From DASXKD01 sp963762735 (GTDB lineage: Bacteria > Actinomycetota > Actinomycetes > Streptosporangiales > Streptosporangiaceae): DNA of 64,000 nt. A program made the translations under genes and the position numbers. The stretch is taken from assembly GCA_963762735.1 (NCBI GenBank), contig CAVXMG010000001.1, forward strand, positions 62,001-126,000, given 5' to 3'. The notes under the pieces are model-generated. The model worked only from the letters and a program-made list of their open reading frames with translations, was not told the DNA's origin and made no database searches. This document shows positions 8,097 to 15,818 of this stretch, one piece after another. Position 1 is the stretch's first letter; the number at the start of each line of letters is the position of its first letter.

Positions 8097-9596
8097 GTGA
8101 ACGAGGTCGGCTGGGACGTCATCGTCGTTCTGGTCATTCTGCTCGTCGGCGGGTTCTTCTCCGGCGCGGAGATGGCCCTCGTCTCGCTGCGTGAGGGCCA
8201 GGTCCGGTCGCTGGCGCAGCGGGGCAAGCGCGGCCAGCGGGCCGCGAAGCTCGCCCAGGACCCCAACCGCTTCCTGTCCGCGGTCCAGATCGGCGTGACC
8301 GTGGCGACGCTGCTGTCCGGCGCGTTCGGCGCGGCGACGCTGGCCGCCGCCCTGAAGTCCGCGCTGATCGCGAACAATGTCAGCTCCGCCTGGGCGTCGG
8401 TGCTCTCGCTGATCACGGTAACCGCGGCCATCTCGTTCTTCAGCCTGGTGCTGCAGGAACTCGCGCCCAAGCGGCTGGCGCTGCAGCGGCCCGAGTCGTT
8501 CGCGCTGTTCGCGGCTCCGCTCCTCGACCGGATCTCCGTGATGGCCAGGCCGCTGGTCTGGCTGTTGTCCAAGTCCACCAACGTGGTGGTGCGGCTGCTC
8601 GGCGGCGATCCGTCGGCCGGCCGCGACGTGATGACCGCCGAGGAACTGCAGGACCTGGTCGTGGGGCACCAGGCGCTGTCGTTGGACGAGCGGCGCATCG
8701 TGGCCGACGTGTTCGACGCGGGGAAACGCCAGATCCGCGAGGTGCTGCTGCCGCGCACCGAGGTGGAGTTCATCGCGGCCGACACCCCGCTGGCCCGGGC
8801 CGCCGAGATCGCCTCGAAGGCGTCACACTCCAGGTTCCCGGTGTACCAGGAGTCCTACGACGACGTGATCGGGTTCGTGCACCTGCGCGACCTGCTCGAC
8901 CCCGGCCTGGCGGGCAAGGCGCTGGTGGTCGGCGAGCTGTGCCGCCCGGTGGAGCGGCTGCCGATCAGCAAGCGGGTGCTGCCGGCCCTGTCGGAGATGC
9001 GCCGCGACCGCGCCCATCTGGCGATCGTGGTGGACGAATACGGCGGCACCGCGGGCATCGTGACCCTGGAGGACCTGGTCGAGGAGCTGATCGGGGACAT
9101 CAGGGACGAGTACGACGAGGAGGAGAGCCCGCGCGAGCTGGCAGGCGGCGAGATGGAGGTGGACGGCCTGCTGAACCTGGGCGAGTTCGCGGAACAGACC
9201 GGGGTGGCCCTGCCGGAGGGCCCGTACGAGACCGTGGCGGGCTATCTGCTCGCGATGCTCGGGCAGTTGCCCGTCGTCGGGGACGCCGTCGAACTGGACG
9301 GGCGCCGGCTGACCGTGACCGAGATGGACGCCCGCCGCATCGCGCGGGTGCGGGTCGGGCCCGCGGCAGCAGGCGCCGGCGATGGCCCCGCTACCGCTGC
9401 CGCCGAGACGGCCGAAGGCCCCGCGACGGAGTCGCAGGGCCTTCAGGCCAGCGGGGGTTCCAGGGGGTCGCCCCCCGGGGCCAACACGCCGGCGGAAGGC
9501 CCCGCGACGGAGTCGCAGGGCCTTCAGGCCAGCGGGGGTTCCAGGGGGTCGCCCCCCGGGGCCAACACGCCCGGGCGCGCCACGCCGCCTGCGTAA
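8097..9596 (+). CDS. HlyC/CorC family CNNM-type membrane transporter with repeat-derived C-terminal tail
   Basis: This is a predicted inner-membrane protein of the CorC/TlyC family, associated with divalent cation (Mg2+/Co2+) efflux. Residues 1-160 form the CNNM/DUF21 membrane domain with four hydrophobic segments (the first is VIVVLVILLVGGFFSGAEMA). Residues 190-330 carry a CBS-domain pair (REVLLPRTEVEFI, MRRDRAHLAIVVDEYGGTAG). Residues 350-425 form the CorC_HlyC accessory domain ending RIARVRVG. After that the protein carries two exact 27-residue repeats encoded by an 81-bp tandem repeat (about residues 440-493). This tail looks acquired, because the family normally ends shortly after the accessory domain. 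The GTG start at 8097 follows AGGGG. Confidence 0.85.
   Translation: MNEVGWDVIVVLVILLVGGFFSGAEMALVSLREGQVRSLAQRGKRGQRAAKLAQDPNRFLSAVQIGVTVATLLSGAFGAATLAAALKSALIANNVSSAWASVLSLITVTAAISFFSLVLQELAPKRLALQRPESFALFAAPLLDRISVMARPLVWLLSKSTNVVVRLLGGDPSAGRDVMTAEELQDLVVGHQALSLDERRIVADVFDAGKRQIREVLLPRTEVEFIAADTPLARAAEIASKASHSRFPVYQESYDDVIGFVHLRDLLDPGLAGKALVVGELCRPVERLPISKRVLPALSEMRRDRAHLAIVVDEYGGTAGIVTLEDLVEELIGDIRDEYDEEESPRELAGGEMEVDGLLNLGEFAEQTGVALPEGPYETVAGYLLAMLGQLPVVGDAVELDGRRLTVTEMDARRIARVRVGPAAAGAGDGPATAAAETAEGPATESQGLQASGGSRGSPPGANTPAEGPATESQGLQASGGSRGSPPGANTPGRATPPA
9411..9571. repeat. Two 81-bp tandem repeats with palindromic core, in frame inside a CDS
   Basis: Two near-identical units with a period of exactly 81 bp (27 codons) occupy the 3' end of the CorC-like gene. 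Each contains a short inverted repeat (AAGGCCC...GGGCCTT) and the palindrome-forming core CAGGGGGTCGCCCCCCGGGG. The core resembles the CGGGGGTCGTCCCCCGGG core of the 75-bp repeats at 24.7-25.0 kb. The unit length is a multiple of three and keeps the reading frame open. Confidence 0.85.
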
Positions 9597-9688
9597 CGCA
9601 TGCTTCATAGACTGGCTCTCGGCCTGGCCAGCCCGGCCGGGCCGACGGCAAGGGGCGGCGCGTGAGACGGCCAGGGGAAGGCGGCATC

Positions 9689-11266
9689 GTGCATCGTGTG
9701 CCTGACCACGACACGGTCCTGGTCGTCGACTTCGGCGCCCAGTACGCACAGCTCATCGCGCGACGGGTCAGGGAATGCCAGGTGCATTCCGAGATCGTGC
9801 CGGCCAGCATGCCCGCCGCCCAGATGCTGGCGCGCAAGCCCAAGGCGATCATCCTGTCCGGCGGCCCCTCCTCGGTATACGCGCCGGGCGCCCCGCCCGC
9901 CCCGGACGGCCTGCTTGACGCCGGAATCCCGGTCCTGGGCATCTGCTACGGATTCCAGGTGATGGTGGCCGAACTCGGCGGCACCGTGGCCCGCACGCCG
10001 GTGGGCGAGTACGGCGGGACCGAACTGCGCCTGCTCCCCGGCGGCGGGCAGACGTTGCTCGACGGGCTGCCCTCACCGCAGCAGGTGTGGATGTCGCACG
10101 GGGACACCTGCACCCTGGCGCCGCCCGGGTTCGCGGTCACGGCCAGCACCGCGGCCTCGCCGGTGGCCGCGGTCGAGGACCGCGGCCGCGCGCTGTTCGG
10201 CGTGCAGTTCCACCCCGAGGTGGCGCACACCCCGGCGGGCCTGGAAGTACTGCGACGGTTCCTGGTAGCGGCCGGCTGCCGCCAGGACTGGACCATGCGC
10301 GGCATCATCGACGAGCAGGTGGCCAGGATCGCCGGGCAGGTCGGCGGCGCGCGGGCGATCTGCGGCCTGTCCGGCGGGGTGGACTCTGCGGTCGCCGCGG
10401 CACTGGTGCACCGGGCCATCGGCACCAGGCTCACCTGCGTGTTCGTGGATCACGGGCTGCTGCGCCAGGGCGAGGCCGAGCAGGTGGAGAAGGACTTCGT
10501 CGCCGCCACCGGGGTGGACCTGCACGTCGAGGACGCTTCCGGCGCGTTTCTCGGCGCCCTGGCGGGCGTGGCGGACCCGGAGGAGAAACGCAAGATCATC
10601 GGCCGGGAGTTCATCCGCGCGTTCGAACGGGCCACCGGGCAGATCACCGCGCAGGCGGGCGCGCACGGCGAGGCCGTGGAGTTCCTCGTCCAGGGCACCC
10701 TGTACCCCGACGTGGTCGAGTCCGGCGGCGGTAGCGGGACGGCCAGCATCAAGTCCCACCACAACGTCGGCGGCCTCCCCGCCGACCTTGGCTTCAAGCT
10801 GGTAGAACCGCTGCGTGACCTGTTCAAGGACGAGGTGCGCAAGGTCGGCGCCGAACTGGGCCTGCCGCCGGCGATCGTGGGCCGCCAGCCCTTCCCAGGC
10901 CCTGGCCTGGCGATCCGCATCGTCGGGGAGGTCACGCCGCAGCGGCTGCGGATCCTGCGAGCGGCCGATGCGATCGTCCGCGCGGAGCTGTCGGCGGCCG
11001 GGCTGGACGCGCAGATCTGGCAGTGCCCGGTGGTGCTGCTCGCCGACGTGTACTCGGTCGGCGTCCAGGGCGACGGGCGCAGCTACGGGCACCCCGTGGT
11101 GCTCCGCCCGGTGACCAGCGAGGACGCCATGACCGCGGACTGGGCAAGGCTGCCCGACCCGGTGCTCACCACGATCGCGACCCGCATCACCAACGAGGTT
11201 CCCGAGATCAACCGCGTGGTCTTGGACGTGACCAGCAAGCCCCCCGGCACCATCGAGTGGGAGTAG
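9689..11266 (+). CDS. guaA: GMP synthase (glutamine-hydrolysing)
   Basis: This enzyme converts XMP, glutamine and ATP to GMP in purine synthesis. The N-terminal class I glutamine amidotransferase (residues 5-195) shows VVDFGAQYAQL, the nucleophile in GICYGFQVM, and the catalytic His/Glu in GVQFHPEV. The ATP-pyrophosphatase domain has the P-loop GLSGGVDSAVAA, and the C-terminal dimerisation domain ends KPPGTIEWE as in other GuaA. I choose the GTG at 9689 because GGGGAAGG (9674-9681) sits at proper distance; this gives 525 residues, the usual length. In-frame GTGs at 9662 and 9698 are alternatives. Confidence 0.95.
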   Translation: MHRVPDHDTVLVVDFGAQYAQLIARRVRECQVHSEIVPASMPAAQMLARKPKAIILSGGPSSVYAPGAPPAPDGLLDAGIPVLGICYGFQVMVAELGGTVARTPVGEYGGTELRLLPGGGQTLLDGLPSPQQVWMSHGDTCTLAPPGFAVTASTAASPVAAVEDRGRALFGVQFHPEVAHTPAGLEVLRRFLVAAGCRQDWTMRGIIDEQVARIAGQVGGARAICGLSGGVDSAVAAALVHRAIGTRLTCVFVDHGLLRQGEAEQVEKDFVAATGVDLHVEDASGAFLGALAGVADPEEKRKIIGREFIRAFERATGQITAQAGAHGEAVEFLVQGTLYPDVVESGGGSGTASIKSHHNVGGLPADLGFKLVEPLRDLFKDEVRKVGAELGLPPAIVGRQPFPGPGLAIRIVGEVTPQRLRILRAADAIVRAELSAAGLDAQIWQCPVVLLADVYSVGVQGDGRSYGHPVVLRPVTSEDAMTADWARLPDPVLTTIATRITNEVPEINRVVLDVTSKPPGTIEWE

Positions 11267-11312
11267 GCGGCCGGGCGCTTCGTCTTGTTGCCATCCCGGA
11301 AGAGGGCGCCAG

Positions 11313-11356
11313 AGGGTGACCCTGGCGCGGACAGAACTCCGCGCCAGGGCCACCCT
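11313..11356 (+). terminator. Long hairpin downstream of guaA
   Basis: A 19-bp inverted repeat with a single mismatch and a 6-nt loop (CAGAAC) starts 47 nt after the guaA stop. There is no U tract, as is common for actinobacterial terminators. It probably ends guaA transcription. Confidence 0.65.
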
Positions 11357-11503
11357 CAGCCACCCGGATAAGGGTGGCCCGTGGGGTTCTAAGACTCATG
11401 TCCGGCCTGAGATAAGGCGTATGGCCGATGCGCGCGGGCCCGCCTTAGAGCGAATCTCGATGGTGTCGGGCGGAACCCCATTGCCCGGCATGAGGAGGCA
11501 GAG

Positions 11504-11674
11504 ATGTATCCGTACAGCACGCAGTACCTGGCCGCGGAGCGCGCCAGGGACCTGCGGGAGCAGGCCGCTGCGGCGCGGCGGGCCACTGAGGCCCGCCGCG
11601 CCCGGCGCGGCCCTGGGCCGGTGCTGGCCAGCCGCGGTCACGTCCGCCGGCCCGGTGCGCCCCGCTGGGCCTGA
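11504..11674 (+). CDS. Small basic protein of unknown function (56 aa)
   Basis: This short ORF has an ATG preceded by a strong GAGGAGG Shine-Dalgarno sequence at 11492-11498, and it ends 10 nt before the WhiB-like start. The product begins MYPYSTQYLAAERARDLREQ and is rich in Arg and Ala, with a predicted helical N-terminal half and a basic C-terminal tail. The good ribosome site and tight spacing to the WhiB-like gene support real translation and possible coupling. No function is recognised. Confidence 0.6.
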   Translation: MYPYSTQYLAAERARDLREQAAAARRATEARRARRGPGPVLASRGHVRRPGAPRWA

Positions 11675-11684
11675 GGGGGCACAG

Positions 11685-11957
11685 GTGGCGGTCATCGGGA
11701 CCTGGCTCTCCCAGGCTGTAGGCACCGGGCTGGCCTGCGGCACCAACCCGGACCTGTTCTTCGCCGAATCGCCGCAGGACGTGGCCCGGGCCAAGGAACT
11801 GTGCGCTGGCTGCCCGGTGCGGGCGCAGTGCCTGGCTGGCGCCCTGGACCGGGGCGAGCCATGGGGGGTGTGGGGCGGGGAGTTGCTGCTGCGCGGCGCC
11901 ATCGTGCACACCAAGCGGGCTCGCGGCCGCCCGCGTAAGTCCGAGCTCGCCGCCTGA
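11685..11957 (+). CDS. WhiB-like transcription factor
   Basis: This is an actinobacteria-specific Wbl regulator that binds a redox- and NO-sensitive [4Fe-4S] cluster. All four cysteine ligands are present: GLACGTNPDLFF, then ELCAGCPVRAQCL (C-x2-C-x5-C). The turn motif GVWGGELL and a basic C-terminal tail (KRARGRPRKSE, AT-hook-like) for DNA contact follow. The GTG start at 11685 gives 90 residues, the size of WblE/WhiB1-type members. It is preceded by GAGGGGG and follows the 56-aa ORF by 10 nt. Confidence 0.9.
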   Translation: MAVIGTWLSQAVGTGLACGTNPDLFFAESPQDVARAKELCAGCPVRAQCLAGALDRGEPWGVWGGELLLRGAIVHTKRARGRPRKSELAA

Positions 11958-11968
11958 GGCGGGCCCGG

Positions 11969-13234
11969 TCAGGTCACCTGGGCGGCCTCGGCGGAAAAGT
12001 CCTCGTACTCGCGGTTGGTGAGGATCCGGCGGGTGGCGTCTATGGCGTCCCAGACATCGGTGTAGCGGGTGGTGATGGGGACCGGGCCCAGCCGGAGCCG
12101 GTCCGGCGTCCGGTAGTCGCCGACGACCCCCGCGTGGATCAGGGCCTGCCCGAGCCGCCATGCCTCCGGATGGCGCAGGCAGACGTGGGAGCCCCGGCGG
12201 GCCGGGTCGCGGGGGGAGGCGACCGTGCAGCCGAGCGGGGACAGCCAGGCATCGGCGAGCGCGATCAGGTACTCGGTCAGCTTGATGCCCTTCTCGCGCA
12301 GCCGGTCGATGCCCGCCTCGGCCAGCAGCCGCGCCCCCTCCTCCACCGCCGCGGTCCCTGCGATGTCCGGGGTGCCGGTAAGGAACCGGCCGATCCCCGG
12401 CACCGGGTCGTAGGACGGGCCCATCTCGAACTGAGCGCGCTGGCCGAACCAGCCTTGGACCGGCTGGCGCAGCGCGGTCTGCAGGCGCCTGCTCACGTAC
12501 AGGAAGGCGGGCGCGCCCGGGCCCGCGTTCAGGTACTTGTAGGTGCAGCCGACCGCGAGATCGGCCCCGCAGGCGTCGAGTTCGACCGGCACCGAGCCCG
12601 CCGAGTGGCACAGGTCCCAGAGCACAAGCGCGCCGACGTCGTGCACGATGCCGGTGATCTCCGCCATGTCCGCGAGCGCGCCGCTGCGGTAGGCCACGTG
12701 CGAGAGGCTGACCAGCGCGGTCGTGGAGTCCACGGCGGCGCGCACCGCGTCCGCGGTCACGCCGCTGTCCAGGTCGGTGTGGATGAGGCGCAGTTCCGCG
12801 CCGCGCTCAGCGGCGATCCCGGCCAGCACGTAACGATCGGTCGGGAAGTTGTCGTCGTCGGTCACGATGACCGGTCGGCCGGTGCGGGCGGTCAGCGCGG
12901 CCCGGGCCAGCTTGTAGAGGTTGACCGTGGTGGAGTCACAAACCATCACCTGCCCTGCAGCCGCGCCAAGCAGGTAGCTCCCGAGCAGGTCCCCGGCCCG
13001 GCCGGGCAGGCCGACCCAGTGGCTCCAGGACCGGACAAGACCGGCGCCCCACTCGCGGCGCACCACGTCGGCGATCCGGTCGGCCGTCGTGAGCGGCAGC
13101 ATGCCGAGCGAGTTCCCGTCCAGGTAGATCAGCGACGGATCTTCCAGGAGGAAGCGCTCCCGGAAGCCGGCCAGCGGATCGGCTGCGTCGCAGTCGAGCG
13201 CGAAGGACCGTTCGACAGGGAAGCTGCTGGTCAC
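11969..13234 (-). CDS. kynU: Kynureninase
   Basis: This PLP enzyme hydrolyses kynurenine to anthranilate and alanine in tryptophan catabolism. The 421 residues match the family length. The N-terminal LIYLDGNSLGMLP motif, the PLP phosphate region DSTTVNLYKL, the conserved DLCHSAGSVPVEL, and the Schiff-base lysine in CTYKYLNAGPGAP are all present. No kynA or kynB neighbour lies in the window, so the pathway context is missing. The gene is convergent with the WhiB-like gene, with 11 bp between their ends. Confidence 0.93.
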   Translation of the reverse strand: MTSSFPVERSFALDCDAADPLAGFRERFLLEDPSLIYLDGNSLGMLPLTTADRIADVVRREWGAGLVRSWSHWVGLPGRAGDLLGSYLLGAAAGQVMVCDSTTVNLYKLARAALTARTGRPVIVTDDDNFPTDRYVLAGIAAERGAELRLIHTDLDSGVTADAVRAAVDSTTALVSLSHVAYRSGALADMAEITGIVHDVGALVLWDLCHSAGSVPVELDACGADLAVGCTYKYLNAGPGAPAFLYVSRRLQTALRQPVQGWFGQRAQFEMGPSYDPVPGIGRFLTGTPDIAGTAAVEEGARLLAEAGIDRLREKGIKLTEYLIALADAWLSPLGCTVASPRDPARRGSHVCLRHPEAWRLGQALIHAGVVGDYRTPDRLRLGPVPITTRYTDVWDAIDATRRILTNREYEDFSAEAAQVT

Positions 13235-13423
13235 CGCTCCACCTTAGGCGTGTCGTGTGGTGCCGTTGGGAATGCGGGGCGGCCAGACCTGTGCCACCCC
13301 CGAGGCTGGTGCGCGACCATCGGCCCATGCGCATGACGGGCCGGCGGCCGCTGCAGCCATGGCACCGGACTGAGCCGCCCCCCTCCTCCTCCGAGGGTCC
13401 AAACGTCCCCGGCGTCCGATCTG

Positions 13424-13747
13424 TTACATCGGCACGAGTTCGAAGATCTCCACGGTGAAGCGGCCCTTCCCTTCGCTCAGGAATGGGTGGCCGTCGGTGA
13501 AGGCACGGGCCGCCTCCAGGGAGTCGGCTTCGACGATGGAGTAACCGTTCTGGTCGCTGGGGGCAGGGCTCGAGCCGTTGTCGCTGACCGCGGCGCGGGT
13601 ACCGAACGGCGCGCCGGGGTCCGCCAGGGCGGATCCGAGCTTGCCCATCCATGCGCCCCAGGCCTGCATCTGCTCGGCGGACTGCTCGGGCGTGAAGTCC
13701 TCCATCGGCATCGCCGGGCCCCGGTACAGGAACAGGAACTTGCTCAC
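13424..13747 (-). CDS. YCII-related (YciI-like) protein
   Basis: This 107-residue protein has the dimeric alpha-beta fold of the YCII/DGPF family. It starts KFLFLYRGP, has a central GTRAAVSDNG, and ends with the conserved YSIVEADSLEAARAFTDGHP and VEIFELVPM. Members are small cytoplasmic proteins of uncertain function, some acting as dehydrochlorinase- or lactonase-like enzymes, others encoded beside ECF sigma factors. No sigma factor is adjacent here. It is transcribed away from the cox operon end, in the same direction as kynU. Confidence 0.85.
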   Translation of the reverse strand: MSKFLFLYRGPAMPMEDFTPEQSAEQMQAWGAWMGKLGSALADPGAPFGTRAAVSDNGSSPAPSDQNGYSIVEADSLEAARAFTDGHPFLSEGKGRFTVEIFELVPM

Positions 13748-13906
13748 CTGCGGCTCCTCTCGTGACTGGGGGAGCCATTCCGCTCCCCGGGGCGCGCTTT
13801 CCGCGCGCTCACTGAAGCCGACGAACGGCCGGGCCCGGAATCGACAGCGCCCGGCCCAGAACCGGCGGGAGAGTTTCGCTCCGTTGGCGGCTGGCGGCCG
13901 GCGGCA

Positions 13907-13962
13907 CGGCGGCCAGCGGACGGCGGCCAGCGGACGGCGGCCAGCGGACGGCCGCCAGCGGT
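13907..13962. repeat. 14-bp tandem repeat next to the coxG stop codon
   Basis: Three perfect copies of CGGCGGCCAGCGGA (13907-13948) plus one imperfect copy end exactly at the coxG stop. This is a short GC-rich minisatellite in the 3' flank, probably from replication slippage. Confidence 0.75.
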
Positions 13963-14957
13963 CAGCCCCTGCGGCGGCCGCGCCGCAGGCCGAAGATCAC
14001 CAGCAGCAGGACGGCCACCGCGGCGAGCACCGGCAGTGCCCGCTTCAGCACCGGGAAGCCGGCCACGCTGAGCAGGTCGATGGCGTCCTCGTCGGGCGGC
14101 CGGGCACCCAGGGACGCGACCGCCGGGGCCGGGCCTGGCTCCTCCGGGGCTCGCACCCCGGCACGTGCGCCGTCGCCCGCGGCGCCAGGCGCCCCGCCGG
14201 CTTCGGCTGCGGGGGCGCCCGCCGGCTGCTCCGCCAGGTGGCGGCCGATGCCGGCCAGTCGCTCCTTGATCTCCCGCACCGACTGCGGGCCGAGGTTCTC
14301 GATGGCGAGCAGATCGGCCTCGGTACGGGCGGACAGGTCATCCACCGTGTGGATGCCCACCCGCCGCAGGCTGTTGTAGGCACGCCCGGGTAGCTGGAGT
14401 TCCTCCAGCGAGGCCGGATCCGCGGCACCGTCAGCGGCACCCCCGGCGGCCCCGGGGCCGGCGGCGTCCGCCGCCGGCCCCGAGCCATTGCTTGCCGCCA
14501 CGCTGGCCGCTGGCGCGCTTGCCAGCAGCGCGGCCAGGTTGGCCGCGAACTTCTCGATGATCCGGCCGCTCACCTCGGCCATGACGCCACGGCCGAACTG
14601 AGCCGGCCGGCCGGTGACGTTCATGGTCGTGATTACGACCACCTTGGTCTGGCCGCCCTCGTCCTCAAGAGACGAGCGGACCGTCGCCGAGGCGGTGCCG
14701 GCGCCGCGCGTCTCCTTCCCCGATGCCTCCAGCGTGATCGACCGTGCCTGCTCGTCGCGCTCGGTGAAGTGGGCCGTGCCGGCGTAGGTCAGCGCCACCG
14801 GGCCGACCTTGACCTTGATCCGGCCCTTGATCACCTCGCCATCGACGGAGTCGACGGTCGCGCCGGGCATGCACGGCGCGACCCGCTCGACGTCAAGCAG
14901 CACGGGCCAGGCCTGCTCCGGCGGCACCGGGATGATGAACGAGTGCTCCAGTTCCAT
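13962..14957 (-). CDS. coxG: CoxG-family SRPBCC protein fused to an RNAP alpha-CTD-like domain and a C-terminal membrane anchor
   Basis: Residues 1-150 are a CoxG-type SRPBCC (START-like) domain (ELEHSFIIPVPPEQAWPVLL, MPGATVDSVDG). In other bacteria CoxG helps dock CO dehydrogenase to the membrane. After an Ala/Gly-rich linker, residues 183-243 (LEELQLPGRAYNSLRRVGIH, TEADLLAIENLGPQSVREI) closely resemble the helix-hairpin-helix C-terminal domain of the RNA polymerase alpha subunit. A second low-complexity linker leads to one transmembrane helix (ALPVLAAVAVLLLVIF, about 307-323) with an Arg-rich tail. Membrane anchoring fits the CoxG role; the alpha-CTD-like insert is unusual for the family. 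The gene is last in the cox operon, 3 nt after coxM. Confidence 0.85.
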   Translation of the reverse strand: MELEHSFIIPVPPEQAWPVLLDVERVAPCMPGATVDSVDGEVIKGRIKVKVGPVALTYAGTAHFTERDEQARSITLEASGKETRGAGTASATVRSSLEDEGGQTKVVVITTMNVTGRPAQFGRGVMAEVSGRIIEKFAANLAALLASAPAASVAASNGSGPAADAAGPGAAGGAADGAADPASLEELQLPGRAYNSLRRVGIHTVDDLSARTEADLLAIENLGPQSVREIKERLAGIGRHLAEQPAGAPAAEAGGAPGAAGDGARAGVRAPEEPGPAPAVASLGARPPDEDAIDLLSVAGFPVLKRALPVLAAVAVLLLVIFGLRRGRRRG

Positions 14958-14960
14958 AGT

Positions 14961-15818
14961 TCAGGCTCCTGACGCCACCGCCAGGGCTCTGGCGGTCAGT
15001 ACCCGCGCCAGGTGGCGCCGGTAGTCGGCCGCGCCGTGCAGGTCTGCCGGCGGGTTCGTCCCCTCGTCCGCGTGCTGCGCGGCCGACCGCAGGGCATCCC
15101 GGCTTGCCTCGGCGCCTGCCGCCGCGGCCTCGGCCGCCGCGGCACGGACCGGGACCGAGCCCATGTTGGCCATCCCGATCCTTACCTCGGCGACGTGCCC
15201 GTTGTCGCGCCGCGCGAGTGCGGCGACCCCCACGATCGCCCACGCTTGGGCGGTCCGGTGGAACTTCTCGTAACGATAGCCCCATCCGGCCCCGAGCTTG
15301 GGTACCCGGATCCCGGTGAGGATCTCGTCGGCGGCCAGGGCCGTGGTCAGGTAGTCGGCGAAGAAATCCGGGGCGCCGATCGCCCGCTCCCCGCCGGGGC
15401 CGTGGGCGATCATGGTCGCATCCAGCGCCACGATGACCGCGGGCAGGTCGGCGGCCGGGTCCGCGTGGGCCAGCGATCCGCCCAGGGTGCCGCGGTGCCG
15501 GACGGCCGGGTCGGCGACCGTGCCCGCCGCCTGCGCCAGCAGGCCGCAGTGCCCGGTGATGAGCGGGTCGTGCATCACCTCGTCGTGCGTGGTCAGCGCG
15601 CCGATCAGCAGCGTGTCGCCCTCGTCCCTGACGCCGCGCAGGCCGCCGATCGAGCCCAGGTCCACCAGGAGTTCCGGGTAGGCCAGCCGGAGCCGCAGCA
15701 GCGGGAGCAGGCTCTGCCCGCCCGCGATCGCCTTGGCGTCCTCGCCGCCCTCGGCCAGCGCGCGGACCGCGTCGCCCACCGAGGAGGGCCTGACGTAGTC
15801 GAACTTGGCCGGGATCAT
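14961..15818 (-). CDS. coxM: Molybdenum hydroxylase FAD-binding medium subunit (CoxM/CutM)
   Basis: This is the FAD subunit of the CO-dehydrogenase/xanthine-oxidase family, which passes electrons from the Fe-S subunit to the acceptor. The 285 residues show the PCMH-type FAD site (AIAGGQSLLPLLRLRL), a second FAD-binding motif (VRHRGTLGGSLAHADPAADLP), and the C-terminal CODH flavoprotein domain (YRYEKFHRTAQAWAIVGVAA). The ATG at 15818 overlaps the coxL stop (ATGA), giving translational coupling. Confidence 0.92.
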   Translation of the reverse strand: MIPAKFDYVRPSSVGDAVRALAEGGEDAKAIAGGQSLLPLLRLRLAYPELLVDLGSIGGLRGVRDEGDTLLIGALTTHDEVMHDPLITGHCGLLAQAAGTVADPAVRHRGTLGGSLAHADPAADLPAVIVALDATMIAHGPGGERAIGAPDFFADYLTTALAADEILTGIRVPKLGAGWGYRYEKFHRTAQAWAIVGVAALARRDNGHVAEVRIGMANMGSVPVRAAAAEAAAAGAEASRDALRSAAQHADEGTNPPADLHGAADYRRHLARVLTARALAVASGA

